Source: Mycolicibacterium aromaticivorans JS19b1 = JCM 16368 (GTDB lineage Bacteria; Actinomycetota; Actinomycetes; Mycobacteriales; Mycobacteriaceae). From it: a DNA stretch of 64,000 bases. Below, in pieces: positions 44,046 through 52,092 of this stretch (position 1 is the stretch's first letter; every line of letters begins with the position of its first letter). The translations under genes and the position numbers were made by a program. The DNA is taken from assembly GCF_000559085.1 (NCBI RefSeq), contig NZ_JALN02000001.1, positions 3,162,001 to 3,226,000 on the forward strand, in the 5' to 3' direction. Under the pieces are notes generated by a model. It had not been told where the DNA came from and searched no databases. It was given only the letters and a program-made list of their open reading frames with translations.

Positions 44046-45856
44046 GAGGTAGCCGGTTGGGTCGCGATCCGACAGCGAAGCGATTTGGCGAGAACGCCGC
44101 CGCGGCCCTGCTGTTGACATTCACCCTCGCGGCCATCCTGTGGGCGAATTCTCCCTGGGCACACACCTATTCCGAGTTCTGGGAAACGCACGTCGGCCTC
44201 AGCTTCGGAAACCTGCACGGCGAGTTGACGGTCAAGGAGCTCGTCAACGACGCGTTGATGGCGTTCTTCTTTTTCATCGTCGGCCTGGAGGTCAAGGCCC
44301 AGTTCACCATCGGCGAACTGACGGAGCGTTCCCGCGCCCTGGTACCCGTGGTCGCCGCGATCGCCGGGCTGACGATGCCCGCGGTGATTTTCCTGCTGTT
44401 CAACCCCTCCGGTCAGGACGCCAGCGCGTGGGGTGTGGTCATCTCTACCGACACCGCGTTCCTGGTCGGGGCGCTGGCCATCATCGCGCCCAAATATCCG
44501 GCGCGGCTGCGGACGTTCCTGCTGACGTTGGCCGTCGTCGACGACGTGGGCGCACTGGCCGCCATCGCGCTGTTCTATTCCGAACAGATCCGCATCGGCC
44601 CGCTGCTGGTCGCGGTGGTGCTCGTCGGTGCGCTGATCGGCGTGCGCTACCTGCCGGCCGCCGTCCGCGGGGCGTCGTATTCGATTCTCGCCGTTGCCCT
44701 CTGGCTGGCATTGTTCGCCGGCGGAGTGCACCCGACCCTCGCCGGTGTGCTGGTTGCACTGGTGATCCCGGTGTTCACGCCCGAACGGCAGCGAGTGGAG
44801 GCGGCCGTCGACGTGATCCGGGCGTTCCGCCAGTCACCGAACTCGGAGTACGCCCGCGCCGCCACCCGGAGCCTGCGCGACTCGATCTCGATCAACGAGC
44901 GGCTGGTGACGGGGTTCGGGCCCTACGTCTCGTTCGGCGTGTTGCCGTTGTTCGCGTTGGCCAACGCAGGCGTGCGGCTGGACGCCGACACCGTGCTGGC
45001 GGCAGTCCGCTCACCACTGACCTGGGGTGTGGTGGCCGGCCTGGTGCTGGGCAAGCTGATCGGCATCACGGGCGCGACCTGGATCGTGCAGCGCACCGGG
45101 CTGGGCCGGCTGTCCCCGGGCTTGACGCTGCGGCGCGTCGCCGGCGGTGCGGCACTGTCCGGTATCGGCTTCACCATCTCGCTGTTCATCGTCGACCTGG
45201 CGATCACCAATCCGCGTTCGGCAGACCTGGCCCGCGTCGGTGTCCTGGCGGCATCGGTGATCGCATTCACTCTGGGGTGGGCGGTCTTTCGGCTCACCGA
45301 CAAGCTCAGCCCGCCGGTGCCGGTCGGCCACAAGCTGGTCCGCGACATCGACCCGGAACGCGACCACATCCGCGGGCGGGTCGACGCGCCGCTGACCCTG
45401 GTGGAATACGGCGATTTCGAGTGCCCATTCTGCAGCCGTGCCACCGGATCGATCGACGAAGTGCGCGAGTACTTCGGCGACCGATTGCGGTACGTGTGGC
45501 GGCATCTGCCGCTGGAGCGGGTACATCCGCGCGCCATGGACGCCGCCCGGGCCAGCGAGGCCGCCGCCCTGCAGGGCAAGTTCTTCGACTTGGCGGTACA
45601 GATGTTCGAGTTCCAGGACTACCTGGAATGGCAGCACATCTACCGCTACGCCGACCAAGTCGGTTGTGACATCGAACAATTCGATGATGATCTGCATTCA
45701 TCGCGGGTGCTGCACCGGGTCGACGACGACGCTCAGGACGCCGAGCTGATGGACCTCAACGCGACACCGACGTTCTTCGTTAACGGCGTTCGGCACAAGG
45801 GCCCATGGGATGCGGCGAGCCTGATCCGTGCGTTGGAGGCCGGGCCGCCGAACTGA
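44042..45856 (+). CDS. Na+/H+ antiporter NhaA fused to a DsbA-like thioredoxin domain
   Basis: 604 residues. Residues about 1-390 are NhaA: FFFFIVGLEVKAQF, ISTDTAFLVGALA, and the paired aspartates in LAVVDDVGALAAIALF essential for Na+ transport. Residues about 440-600 form a thioredoxin-fold domain with active site CPFC and the cis-Pro loop NATPTFFVNG. The domain is expected on the outside if NhaA topology holds. GTG start overlaps the GH76 stop (GTGA), so the two genes are translationally coupled. Confidence 0.88.
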   Translation: MRGSRLGRDPTAKRFGENAAAALLLTFTLAAILWANSPWAHTYSEFWETHVGLSFGNLHGELTVKELVNDALMAFFFFIVGLEVKAQFTIGELTERSRALVPVVAAIAGLTMPAVIFLLFNPSGQDASAWGVVISTDTAFLVGALAIIAPKYPARLRTFLLTLAVVDDVGALAAIALFYSEQIRIGPLLVAVVLVGALIGVRYLPAAVRGASYSILAVALWLALFAGGVHPTLAGVLVALVIPVFTPERQRVEAAVDVIRAFRQSPNSEYARAATRSLRDSISINERLVTGFGPYVSFGVLPLFALANAGVRLDADTVLAAVRSPLTWGVVAGLVLGKLIGITGATWIVQRTGLGRLSPGLTLRRVAGGAALSGIGFTISLFIVDLAITNPRSADLARVGVLAASVIAFTLGWAVFRLTDKLSPPVPVGHKLVRDIDPERDHIRGRVDAPLTLVEYGDFECPFCSRATGSIDEVREYFGDRLRYVWRHLPLERVHPRAMDAARASEAAALQGKFFDLAVQMFEFQDYLEWQHIYRYADQVGCDIEQFDDDLHSSRVLHRVDDDAQDAELMDLNATPTFFVNGVRHKGPWDAASLIRALEAGPPN

Positions 45857-45869
45857 ACCCGGATCTGGG

Positions 45870-47981
45870 TCAGCTGGTCGAGGGAAGCGGGCGTCGCCGG
45901 CTGCGGACCGACGCGGGCCCGGCGTGTGCCAGCCGGAGAATCAAGACCAGCGATTCGCCAGTCTGGACGCCGGTCAGCTCGGTGAACCTCGACTTGAGCT
46001 CGACCAGTTCAGGGGCGAAAGTCGGTGCCAGCTCGGACAGTTCGTGGTGGTGCACGGCGTGCAGGAAGACCGGTGAGATGGGGTGCACCGCCAGGCCGTA
46101 TTGCTGGGCGACGATCCACACGGCTTCGGCAGCAGATCCGCCGCGGGCGTAGTCGATGAGCTGATGTCCGTTCGTCGTGATCACGGCTACCGCCGACGTC
46201 GCATGCACGCGCTTGGCGACATCCTCGCCGAGGGCCTCCCCGGCGTCCCAATCCGCCAGCAGGCCCATCACGTCGGAGCGCCGCAGGATATCCATCACCG
46301 CGAAGTCCCCAGGGGCGAGTTCCAGCCCGCGGACGTCGATTCCACTGTGCGCCGGCTCGTCGCCGGGCCAGCGCATCTCAGAGATCATCTCCCTGTGCAG
46401 CCGCGGGGTGAGAAAACGTAGCCGATCGGTCGCCGCCAGAATTGTTGCTGCAGTGTCGATATCGCTGCGCTCGGTAAGCAGGTGCAGCCCGGCACCCTCG
46501 CGGGCCGCCCACTGGTTGAGTGCGTCGACGGTTTCCGTGGCCAACGGCTGCGGAGTGCCTTGGCGGCGATTGGTCTCCCGCCGCAGCATCGGCTCGTACA
46601 GCGCGGCAAGTTCGGCGTCGCCGCCGGCGCCCAGCCGCAGCGTGGCCTCGAGCAGAGTGGCCCCGTCCGAGGTCCATTCCACCGGGCCGAGAACCCCGGT
46701 GTGCGCCGCCGCGATCCGGGCATTGAAGGTCGCCGCGCCGACCGCCACCGCGCTGCCGCGGAACGCGACGTCCATCATCGACTTGTATTGCGGGGCAATC
46801 CGTATCCGCACCGAGTCCGCTGCGGCCTCGATCTCCCAGGGCTGGGCATTGCCGCCGGAGGGAGCGCGCACCGCGGCGCGGGCGATCGCGGCCGCCGCCT
46901 CACGTGGCTCCTCGACATCGGGCGCCGGCTGGTCGGCGTCCGTGTGCGCCGGGGCGCCCAGTTCCGGTTCGGAGATCTCATCGAGCGCCTGGCCGACGTC
47001 GATGCGGACCTGGCCCGATGCCAACGGCTCGCCGAGGCCGATGCGGCGCGCGCCCTCGGCGACGATGGTGGCGCCCAGCGTGACCTCGCCGGCCAGCTGC
47101 GGCCAGGTGGACAGCGTGTGGCCCACCTCGACCAAAGACGCGGTCAACCGTCCCGACGACCGGCTGGCGTCCAGGTGACGCAGCATGTACGGGATGCGGT
47201 CCTGCTGGGACAACGCGGCCAACTGCGCGGAGTCCACGCCGCCGAGAACGCCGTGCATGACTGCGCGGTGCGGCTCGAGGTCGAACCGCTCGACGTCGAT
47301 CAGCCCACGATCACTGGTGGCCATCAGCACCGGGAGCCGCCGTTCCCGGGCCGCCTCGCGGATTCGGACCTTCATGTCCAGCGAATCGCATTCCTCGACC
47401 ACGATGTCGATGTCGTCGAGGAACTCGCCGAGGGAAGCCGCGCGCACGCCCGAGGTCATGACCTCTACCCGCAGGTACGGATCGAGTTCCGCGATCCGCC
47501 GCGCCGTGACGATCGCCTTGTTGAGACCGATGTCCAGGATCGTGGCAGGCACCCGGTTCAGGTTCGACAGTTCGAGATGGTCGAAGTCAGCGAGTCGCAG
47601 TGTGCCGCAGAGGCCTTCGGCGGCGAGCGTATGAGCGATGACATGGCCGACGCTCAGCCCCGCGATCGCGATCCGCACGGTGCGCAGCCGTCGTTGCTCT
47701 GCGGTGGTGATCAGGTTGCGGTTGCGGTCGGTTCGGACGGCCTGAAACCCATTGGGGCCCAGGATGGCAACGACCGTCCGTCGCCACGGATAGTGCGCCC
47801 AGCGGGTGGGTTCGTCGAGCAGCTCAGGTCCCGGTGCGGGCTGCAACTTCCGGAGGTCCTCGAGAAGTGCCGCGCGGTGGTCGATGAACTCGATACCGGG
47901 GTCCCGCCGAAGCGCATCGAGGCCGGCGTCGCCGTCGCTCAGGATGTGTGCGGAGTAGCCTGCTGTTTCGTCGACGGCCAT
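45870..47981 (-). CDS. ThiF/MoeB-like adenylyltransferase fused to a nitroreductase domain (Rv1355c type)
   Basis: 703 residues. After an N-terminal extension (about 1-95), RIAIAGLSVGHVIAHTLAAE and DFDHLELSNLNR are the nucleotide-binding and acidic motifs of E1-like ThiF/MoeB proteins. The second half (ARAAVRAPSGGNAQPWEIE, HHELSELAP) is an FMN-binding nitroreductase-like domain. This is the architecture of M. tuberculosis Rv1355c, annotated MoeY. The true reaction is unknown; the activated substrate could be a peptide or carrier carboxylate. Separated by three bases from the P450 gene on the same strand, with which it is probably cotranscribed. Confidence 0.8.
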   Translation of the reverse strand: MAVDETAGYSAHILSDGDAGLDALRRDPGIEFIDHRAALLEDLRKLQPAPGPELLDEPTRWAHYPWRRTVVAILGPNGFQAVRTDRNRNLITTAEQRRLRTVRIAIAGLSVGHVIAHTLAAEGLCGTLRLADFDHLELSNLNRVPATILDIGLNKAIVTARRIAELDPYLRVEVMTSGVRAASLGEFLDDIDIVVEECDSLDMKVRIREAARERRLPVLMATSDRGLIDVERFDLEPHRAVMHGVLGGVDSAQLAALSQQDRIPYMLRHLDASRSSGRLTASLVEVGHTLSTWPQLAGEVTLGATIVAEGARRIGLGEPLASGQVRIDVGQALDEISEPELGAPAHTDADQPAPDVEEPREAAAAIARAAVRAPSGGNAQPWEIEAAADSVRIRIAPQYKSMMDVAFRGSAVAVGAATFNARIAAAHTGVLGPVEWTSDGATLLEATLRLGAGGDAELAALYEPMLRRETNRRQGTPQPLATETVDALNQWAAREGAGLHLLTERSDIDTAATILAATDRLRFLTPRLHREMISEMRWPGDEPAHSGIDVRGLELAPGDFAVMDILRRSDVMGLLADWDAGEALGEDVAKRVHATSAVAVITTNGHQLIDYARGGSAAEAVWIVAQQYGLAVHPISPVFLHAVHHHELSELAPTFAPELVELKSRFTELTGVQTGESLVLILRLAHAGPASVRSRRRPLPSTS

Positions 47982-47984
47982 GTG

Positions 47985-49352
47985 TCAGCGCTTTCGGACT
48001 CGGGCGCGGATCGGTGCGCCGGCGATCATCGTGAAATGCAATGCGAGCGGGAAATCCGGTTCGAGCGAAGTGATTTCGGCTCGGCGGATGATGCTCGCCA
48101 AGGCGAGCGTGACTTCCAGCATGGCGAAGTGGTCACCGATACAGGAGCGGGGACCACCCCCAAACGGGATGTACTGCCACCGTTCGAGCTTCTTGGCGGC
48201 CTCCGGGCCGAACCGGTCGGGATTGAAGCGCAGCGGTTCATCCCACAGGGCAGGATCGCGCTGGACCGCCATCCTACCCAGCACCACCATGGTGCCGGCC
48301 TCCACCCGATAACCGGCGACGTCGAGGTCTCGGCACGCCATCCTGGTGCCGGTCGGTGCGGGCGGGCACAGCCGCAGCGACTCGCGCACCACCTGCGCGG
48401 TGTAGCCCAGGTTCGGCAGGTCGTCGGGGTTCAATGGTCGATCGGGCAGGGCCGCCACCTCGGCGACGACGCGGTCCTGGCAGGCCGGATCGTGGCCTAG
48501 CGCCCACAATGCATAGGCCAGCGTGGTCGCGGTGGTGTCGTGACCGGCGAACATGAAGATGATGATCTCGTCGCAGATTTCGGAGTCCGACAGCCGCTTT
48601 CCGGTCTCGGGATCCTCTGCGGCGATCAGGGCGTGGACCAGCGGCGCCACCCGGTTCGGATCGCGCCGGCACTCGCTGACGATGTCGCCGGCGAGACGAT
48701 GCAGCTTAGCGCTGGCCTCGCGTGCCCGCCGTCGCGCCGTGGTGGGCAGCCAGCGAGGGGCGCGTACCGGGCGGGTGGCGCGCGAGATCGCGTAGGACAG
48801 CGCGACCCGCAGGGGTCCGGCGACGTCGTCCGCGCGTGCCTCGAGGTCCATGCCGAGCACGGACCGGCCGAGCGCACGCAGGGTGAGCGCGCGGGACTCG
48901 GCGTCGAGGTCCACCTCGCCGCCGTCCGTCCAGGCATCGCACACCGAGTCGGCGGCTTGCGCCATGTGGCCGCCGAATTCGCGGACCCGCTGCTTGGTGA
49001 ACACGGGCTGGATGGTGCGCCGGCGAGGCCGCCACGGTTCATACGGGAGGTCGGCGAGGTTGGCGCCGATGATCCGGCGCATCTCGTCGAACACCGGGCT
49101 GGTCTTGTCGACCGACCCGTCCTTGATGCTGAGGACGTCGCGCAGCGCGGCCGGCGAGGTGACGAGAACCATCGGCGGCATCAGCCAACGTGGGCCGACG
49201 GTGAACCTGGTGACCGGGCCACCGGCGTCGCGCAGTCTCTCGGTGCCCGTGCTGAATTCCTTGACGGCTTTGAGGCGCTGGCGCAACGGCATCGGGTTCA
49301 CCGGCGCCAGCGGCAACGATTCGAGGCCACCGGTGGATGGGGCCTGAGTCAC
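47985..49352 (-). CDS. Cytochrome P450
   Basis: 455 residues: I-helix FAGHDTTATTLAYAL, K-helix ESLRLCPPAP, PERF-like DEPLRFNPDRF, and haem-binding loop FGGGPRSCIGDHFAML with the Cys thiolate. It resembles fatty-acid/sterol-type mycobacterial CYPs; subfamily not assigned. GTG 49352 is chosen because GGAGG lies five bases upstream; the frame is open beyond. It requires ferredoxin and reductase partners, none of which is nearby. The ThiF-nitroreductase gene starts three bases after it. Confidence 0.9.
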   Translation of the reverse strand: MTQAPSTGGLESLPLAPVNPMPLRQRLKAVKEFSTGTERLRDAGGPVTRFTVGPRWLMPPMVLVTSPAALRDVLSIKDGSVDKTSPVFDEMRRIIGANLADLPYEPWRPRRRTIQPVFTKQRVREFGGHMAQAADSVCDAWTDGGEVDLDAESRALTLRALGRSVLGMDLEARADDVAGPLRVALSYAISRATRPVRAPRWLPTTARRRAREASAKLHRLAGDIVSECRRDPNRVAPLVHALIAAEDPETGKRLSDSEICDEIIIFMFAGHDTTATTLAYALWALGHDPACQDRVVAEVAALPDRPLNPDDLPNLGYTAQVVRESLRLCPPAPTGTRMACRDLDVAGYRVEAGTMVVLGRMAVQRDPALWDEPLRFNPDRFGPEAAKKLERWQYIPFGGGPRSCIGDHFAMLEVTLALASIIRRAEITSLEPDFPLALHFTMIAGAPIRARVRKR

Positions 49353-49449
49353 GTGGTCCTCCACTATTTCACTGAGGAACGAAAGTGTACCGATCGAGTC
49401 CGGGTTTAATGATGGGGGCGTAAACGGGCGTGGGAAGAAGGTTTCGTCG

Positions 49450-50313
49450 ATGGGGATTCGACCGCTGTGGCGGATACCGGGCATCGTTGTGCGCGAGCGG
49501 CGGCATTCGCCGGGGCGCGAGCGCATTCCCGAACCGATGGTGATGGACGACGCCGAATCCGTCGCCTATTTCCACGCCGGTGGCGGGGCGAACCCGGGAA
49601 TGCGTGCAGTGTATGACCTGTGTGCCCGGGCGCTGGATGTGATGCTCCCGCCGGGTGGCCGGCTCCTGGATCTCGGCATCGGTTCCGGGCGTGCGCTGAG
49701 CGCGGTGCTGCGCCGGCGCCCGGACATCATGGCCGTCGGTGTCGATCTGGCTCCCAACATGCTGGCGACAGCGCGAGATCTGTTCGCAGCCGAGGGGCTC
49801 GACCGGCGGGTGGAACTGGTGCAGGCGGATATCACCGCGCTGCCGGATTCGCTTGCTGCCGGGCCGTGGGATGCGGTGTCGTGCATGTGGACTCTGCACC
49901 AACTGCCAGACGTTCAGGTGTTGGGCGCCGCCTTGCGGCAGATCGCCGCCGTCCGGTGCGATAGCGGAGCAGCCTTGTGGATCTCCGATTTCGCTCGACT
50001 GAAAGACCCGTCGGCGTGCCCGGCCATGCTGCAATGTGTCGATCCGGATTCACCTGCGGGCCTGCGGCAGGATGCGATCGCCAGCGAGGCCGCGGCGTTC
50101 ACCCGTGAGGAGCTGTCGGCGCAGCTCGCGGCCGCGGGACTCGGAGGCTTGAGTTCAGGCCACGCGACGCCGTTGCCGTACCTGCAGGCCTATTGGGCGT
50201 TCGGCGCAAACGGCAAACCTGAGCCCGTTGGTCACCGCTATTCCGCACTCCGCGGCCAAACTCGCCGCGAGGCGGCACTGCTGCGCTGGGGCTTCACCGC
50301 GAAGCCGTTCTGA
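49450..50313 (+). CDS. SAM-dependent methyltransferase
   Basis: 287 residues with a class I motif I (RLLDLGIGSGRALSAVLRR), acidic strand end VGVDLAPNMLATAR, and motif IV-like WDAVSCMWTLHQLPD. A C-terminal extension (HRYSALRGQTRREAALLRWG) follows. Substrate unknown. It is transcribed divergently from the P450 gene (97 bases between starts), which suggests coregulation. Start ATG 49450 (an earlier in-frame start is not seen). Confidence 0.82.
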   Translation: MGIRPLWRIPGIVVRERRHSPGRERIPEPMVMDDAESVAYFHAGGGANPGMRAVYDLCARALDVMLPPGGRLLDLGIGSGRALSAVLRRRPDIMAVGVDLAPNMLATARDLFAAEGLDRRVELVQADITALPDSLAAGPWDAVSCMWTLHQLPDVQVLGAALRQIAAVRCDSGAALWISDFARLKDPSACPAMLQCVDPDSPAGLRQDAIASEAAAFTREELSAQLAAAGLGGLSSGHATPLPYLQAYWAFGANGKPEPVGHRYSALRGQTRREAALLRWGFTAKPF

Positions 50314-50365
50314 ATCGCTGAACTCCGCAGCGGCTGTTAGCTTTCGGCGCAGCGCACGTGGCGTA

Positions 50366-50569
50366 CTAGGGCGCGTTGCCCAGTAACGCCTCGACTTTGA
50401 CGAGCGAGCTCCGGTCGCCACCCAACACTCGATTTCCCACGTCTGCGATGGCGTGTTCGTGCGCGAGAACATAGTCGAAAAATGCGGCGGGCGGTGCTTC
50501 GGTGAACTGCTTCGCCAGAGGTTCAAAGCACCGCATGAATGGTCGCGTGCCCTTGACTAGGGCCAGCAT
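50366..50569 (-). CDS. Short hypothetical protein or C-terminal gene fragment
   Basis: 67 residues from ATG 50569 (MLALVKGTRPFMRCFEPLAK, AFFDYVLAHEHAIADVGNRV, ending ALLGNAP). The frame remains protein-like for a further 20 codons upstream (LLLHTTSPIAVLPRWTQ), so this may be the end of a larger gene whose 5' part is lost where the lipoyl relic lies on the other strand. No family recognised. Confidence 0.4.
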   Translation of the reverse strand: MLALVKGTRPFMRCFEPLAKQFTEAPPAAFFDYVLAHEHAIADVGNRVLGGDRSSLVKVEALLGNAP

Positions 50570-50583
50570 CTGGGTCCAGCGTG

Positions 50584-50715
50584 GAAGGACCGCAATTGGT
50601 GAAGTGGTGTGTAGCAGAAGGCGATCATGCGGCAGCCGGCGACACCATTGCCGAGATTGAGACCGACATGGCGACAGTAGAATATCCAGGCGCAGTTTCC
50701 GGGCGCGTGATGTAG
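50584..50715 (+). pseudogene. Lipoyl-domain relic of an E2 protein, lipoyl Lys replaced by Met
   Basis: The frame encodes a lipoyl domain core: LVKWCVAEGDHAAAGDTIAE, then IETDMATVEYPGAVSGRVM and a TAG. In functional domains the sequence is ETDKATVE; the Lys that carries lipoate is Met here (ATG at 50668-50670, one base from AAG). No start codon with a ribosome site and no downstream E2 domain are present. I read it as a remnant of a lost 2-oxoacid dehydrogenase or biotin/lipoyl protein. Confidence 0.6.
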
Positions 50716-50790
50716 CTGCTGAAAAGTGAGCGGACTACCGTAGGTGTGGTGGATGCTTTGGGTTCGATTTCAGTGACAACTGATCCAAAC

Positions 50791-51159
50791 CTAGAATAAT
50801 TCGCTTCGCATCAGATACGTACCGTGGCCCTCCGTGATGAGGCCATTTTGAAACGTGATCACTTCGTTGACAAGATGCCCCTAATGATTCTTGTAATTAA
50901 TGACCGTGGTATCGACGCCCTGATAGACAGCCTCAGGCGTGAAGTGCAGGTCTGGAATGACGTTTAGAGCGCTTTGCCAATAGACCCGCAGAGCGTCCTT
51001 TCCTCGCACGATACCATTCGTTTCGGGCAGAATTCTTGCTGCCACTGGTGAAGTAAAGTGAATATCAGCGCTGAAGAAAGTCAGGACGGATTCGACATCG
51101 TGCCTGTTCCAGGAATTAACCCAGGATTGACCGAAAGCTACTGCGTTCTCGGCGTTCAT
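50791..51159 (-). pseudogene. SnoaL/NTF2-like gene with a premature stop
   Basis: From ATG 51159 (MNAENAVAFGQSWVNSWNRH) the protein runs 92 residues with HDVESVLTFFSADIHFTSP and ends at a TAG at 50881-50883. The same frame then continues 29 codons (GHLVNEVITFQNGLITEGHG, ending SELF) to a second TAG at 50791. The continuation completes the normal SnoaL-like fold, so the internal TAG is a nonsense mutation or is read through. Polyketide cyclase/isomerase-like proteins of this family act on small ring substrates. Confidence 0.7.
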
Positions 51160-51225
51160 GCATTCGAAGTCGACACGGAATTTTATCGCGCACCGGATAA
51201 TTGCGTGCGGTCTGTATTTGGAGAC

Positions 51226-51867
51226 TCACGCCTGCTCAGGTTGGCGAAACTGTCCTTCGCGGAGTGCTTTGGTTACCGAATCGTCCCAGCGTTGTAATTG
51301 GGTAGCCGTGAAGAACGGCTCGCCGAGGTGGCGTTCGATATGTGGGCGCAGGACGAACGCACCTACGCGCAAGATCAGCGGATTCAACACTGCCCACAAC
51401 GGATCAAGGTCGGCCCGTAGCGAGCCCTGTTCACGGAAATGGTCGCGTTGGGCCGTGCTGATAGCAACCAATCCGTCGAACACCACAGAACCGACCTCGC
51501 CGCCCTCGCATAACGCGCGCCCAAGATAGCTGATGACCAGAGGGTGATCGGTCGTCAACTGGGTCATCCGCTTGCCCGCCTCTTCCAACGCGTCCGCGGG
51601 AGCATTAGGCATACCTGCCGGACCAAGGGCTTCGCTGATTACGTGTAATACGTACTGGTCGACAGTGTTGACCAAGCAGGCCTTGGTCTTGAAATAGTGC
51701 TGCACCAACCCGATTGAGACGCTGGCATCATCGGCGACCATCCGCATCGACGTCGCGACGACGCCGTGGCTCGCAAAACTCCTCAACGCCGCGTCCCGAA
51801 TCCGCTCCTCGTTAGACGGCTCCGGTGCTGGCGGCGGGTTGTGCGGGAATAGCGGTCCGAGCTCCAT
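51226..51867 (-). CDS. TetR-family regulator
   Basis: 213 residues: N-terminal helix-turn-helix (NEERIRDAALRSFASHGVVA, MRMVADDASVSIGLVQHYFK) and a helical ligand-binding domain. It is transcribed divergently from the dienelactone hydrolase gene (about 225 bases apart), and two inverted repeats lie between them, so it probably represses that gene and itself. ATG 51867. Ligand unknown. Confidence 0.85.
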   Translation of the reverse strand: MELGPLFPHNPPPAPEPSNEERIRDAALRSFASHGVVATSMRMVADDASVSIGLVQHYFKTKACLVNTVDQYVLHVISEALGPAGMPNAPADALEEAGKRMTQLTTDHPLVISYLGRALCEGGEVGSVVFDGLVAISTAQRDHFREQGSLRADLDPLWAVLNPLILRVGAFVLRPHIERHLGEPFFTATQLQRWDDSVTKALREGQFRQPEQA

Positions 51868-51918
51868 CGACGATCAGTGTATGCACACCACATGGTGATA
51901 CAGAACGTCACTTCTGAC

Positions 51919-51950
51919 TATTCGCGAATATTGTTATGCAATACTAACAA
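51919..51950. promoter_or_regulatory. Candidate TetR operators
   Basis: TATTCGCGAATA (51919-51930) is a perfect 12-bp palindrome, directly followed by TTGTTA-N8-TAACAA (51931-51950). The AT-rich region lies between the divergent TetR and hydrolase genes. TetR proteins bind such 12-20-bp palindromes. Confidence 0.5.
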
Positions 51951-52092
51951 CTTGTCCGTAGCCGAGTGGGTTCGGTGGCGAGTCGTTCGAGTTGCATGGT
52001 GCGCGACCTTGAGGAGATTGAGTCGAGTGAGCGGGCTGCTCCTTGGGGAGTCCAATCATCCATTGGCGGGGGAGGAACTAGCGTGACGGCCG

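Larger units (their letters stand above)
50314..50880. other. Degenerate stretch with gene relics
   Basis: Only gene fragments are seen here: a short minus-strand frame (50366-50569), a plus-strand lipoyl-domain relic (50584-50715) and the 3' end of a broken SnoaL-like gene (50791-50880). Base composition is visibly more AT-rich than the flanks. This looks like a decaying accessory patch. Confidence 0.55.

Noticed and set aside
46482..48500. Long plus-strand frame over the ThiF-nitroreductase and P450 genes
   Set aside because: No motif, biased composition, and both genes on the minus strand are well supported.
51955..52012. tRNA-like sequence (TAGCCGAGTGG and GTTCGAGT)
   Set aside because: The D-arm-like and T-arm-like parts are only about 20 bases apart, leaving no anticodon arm, and no acceptor stem pairs.
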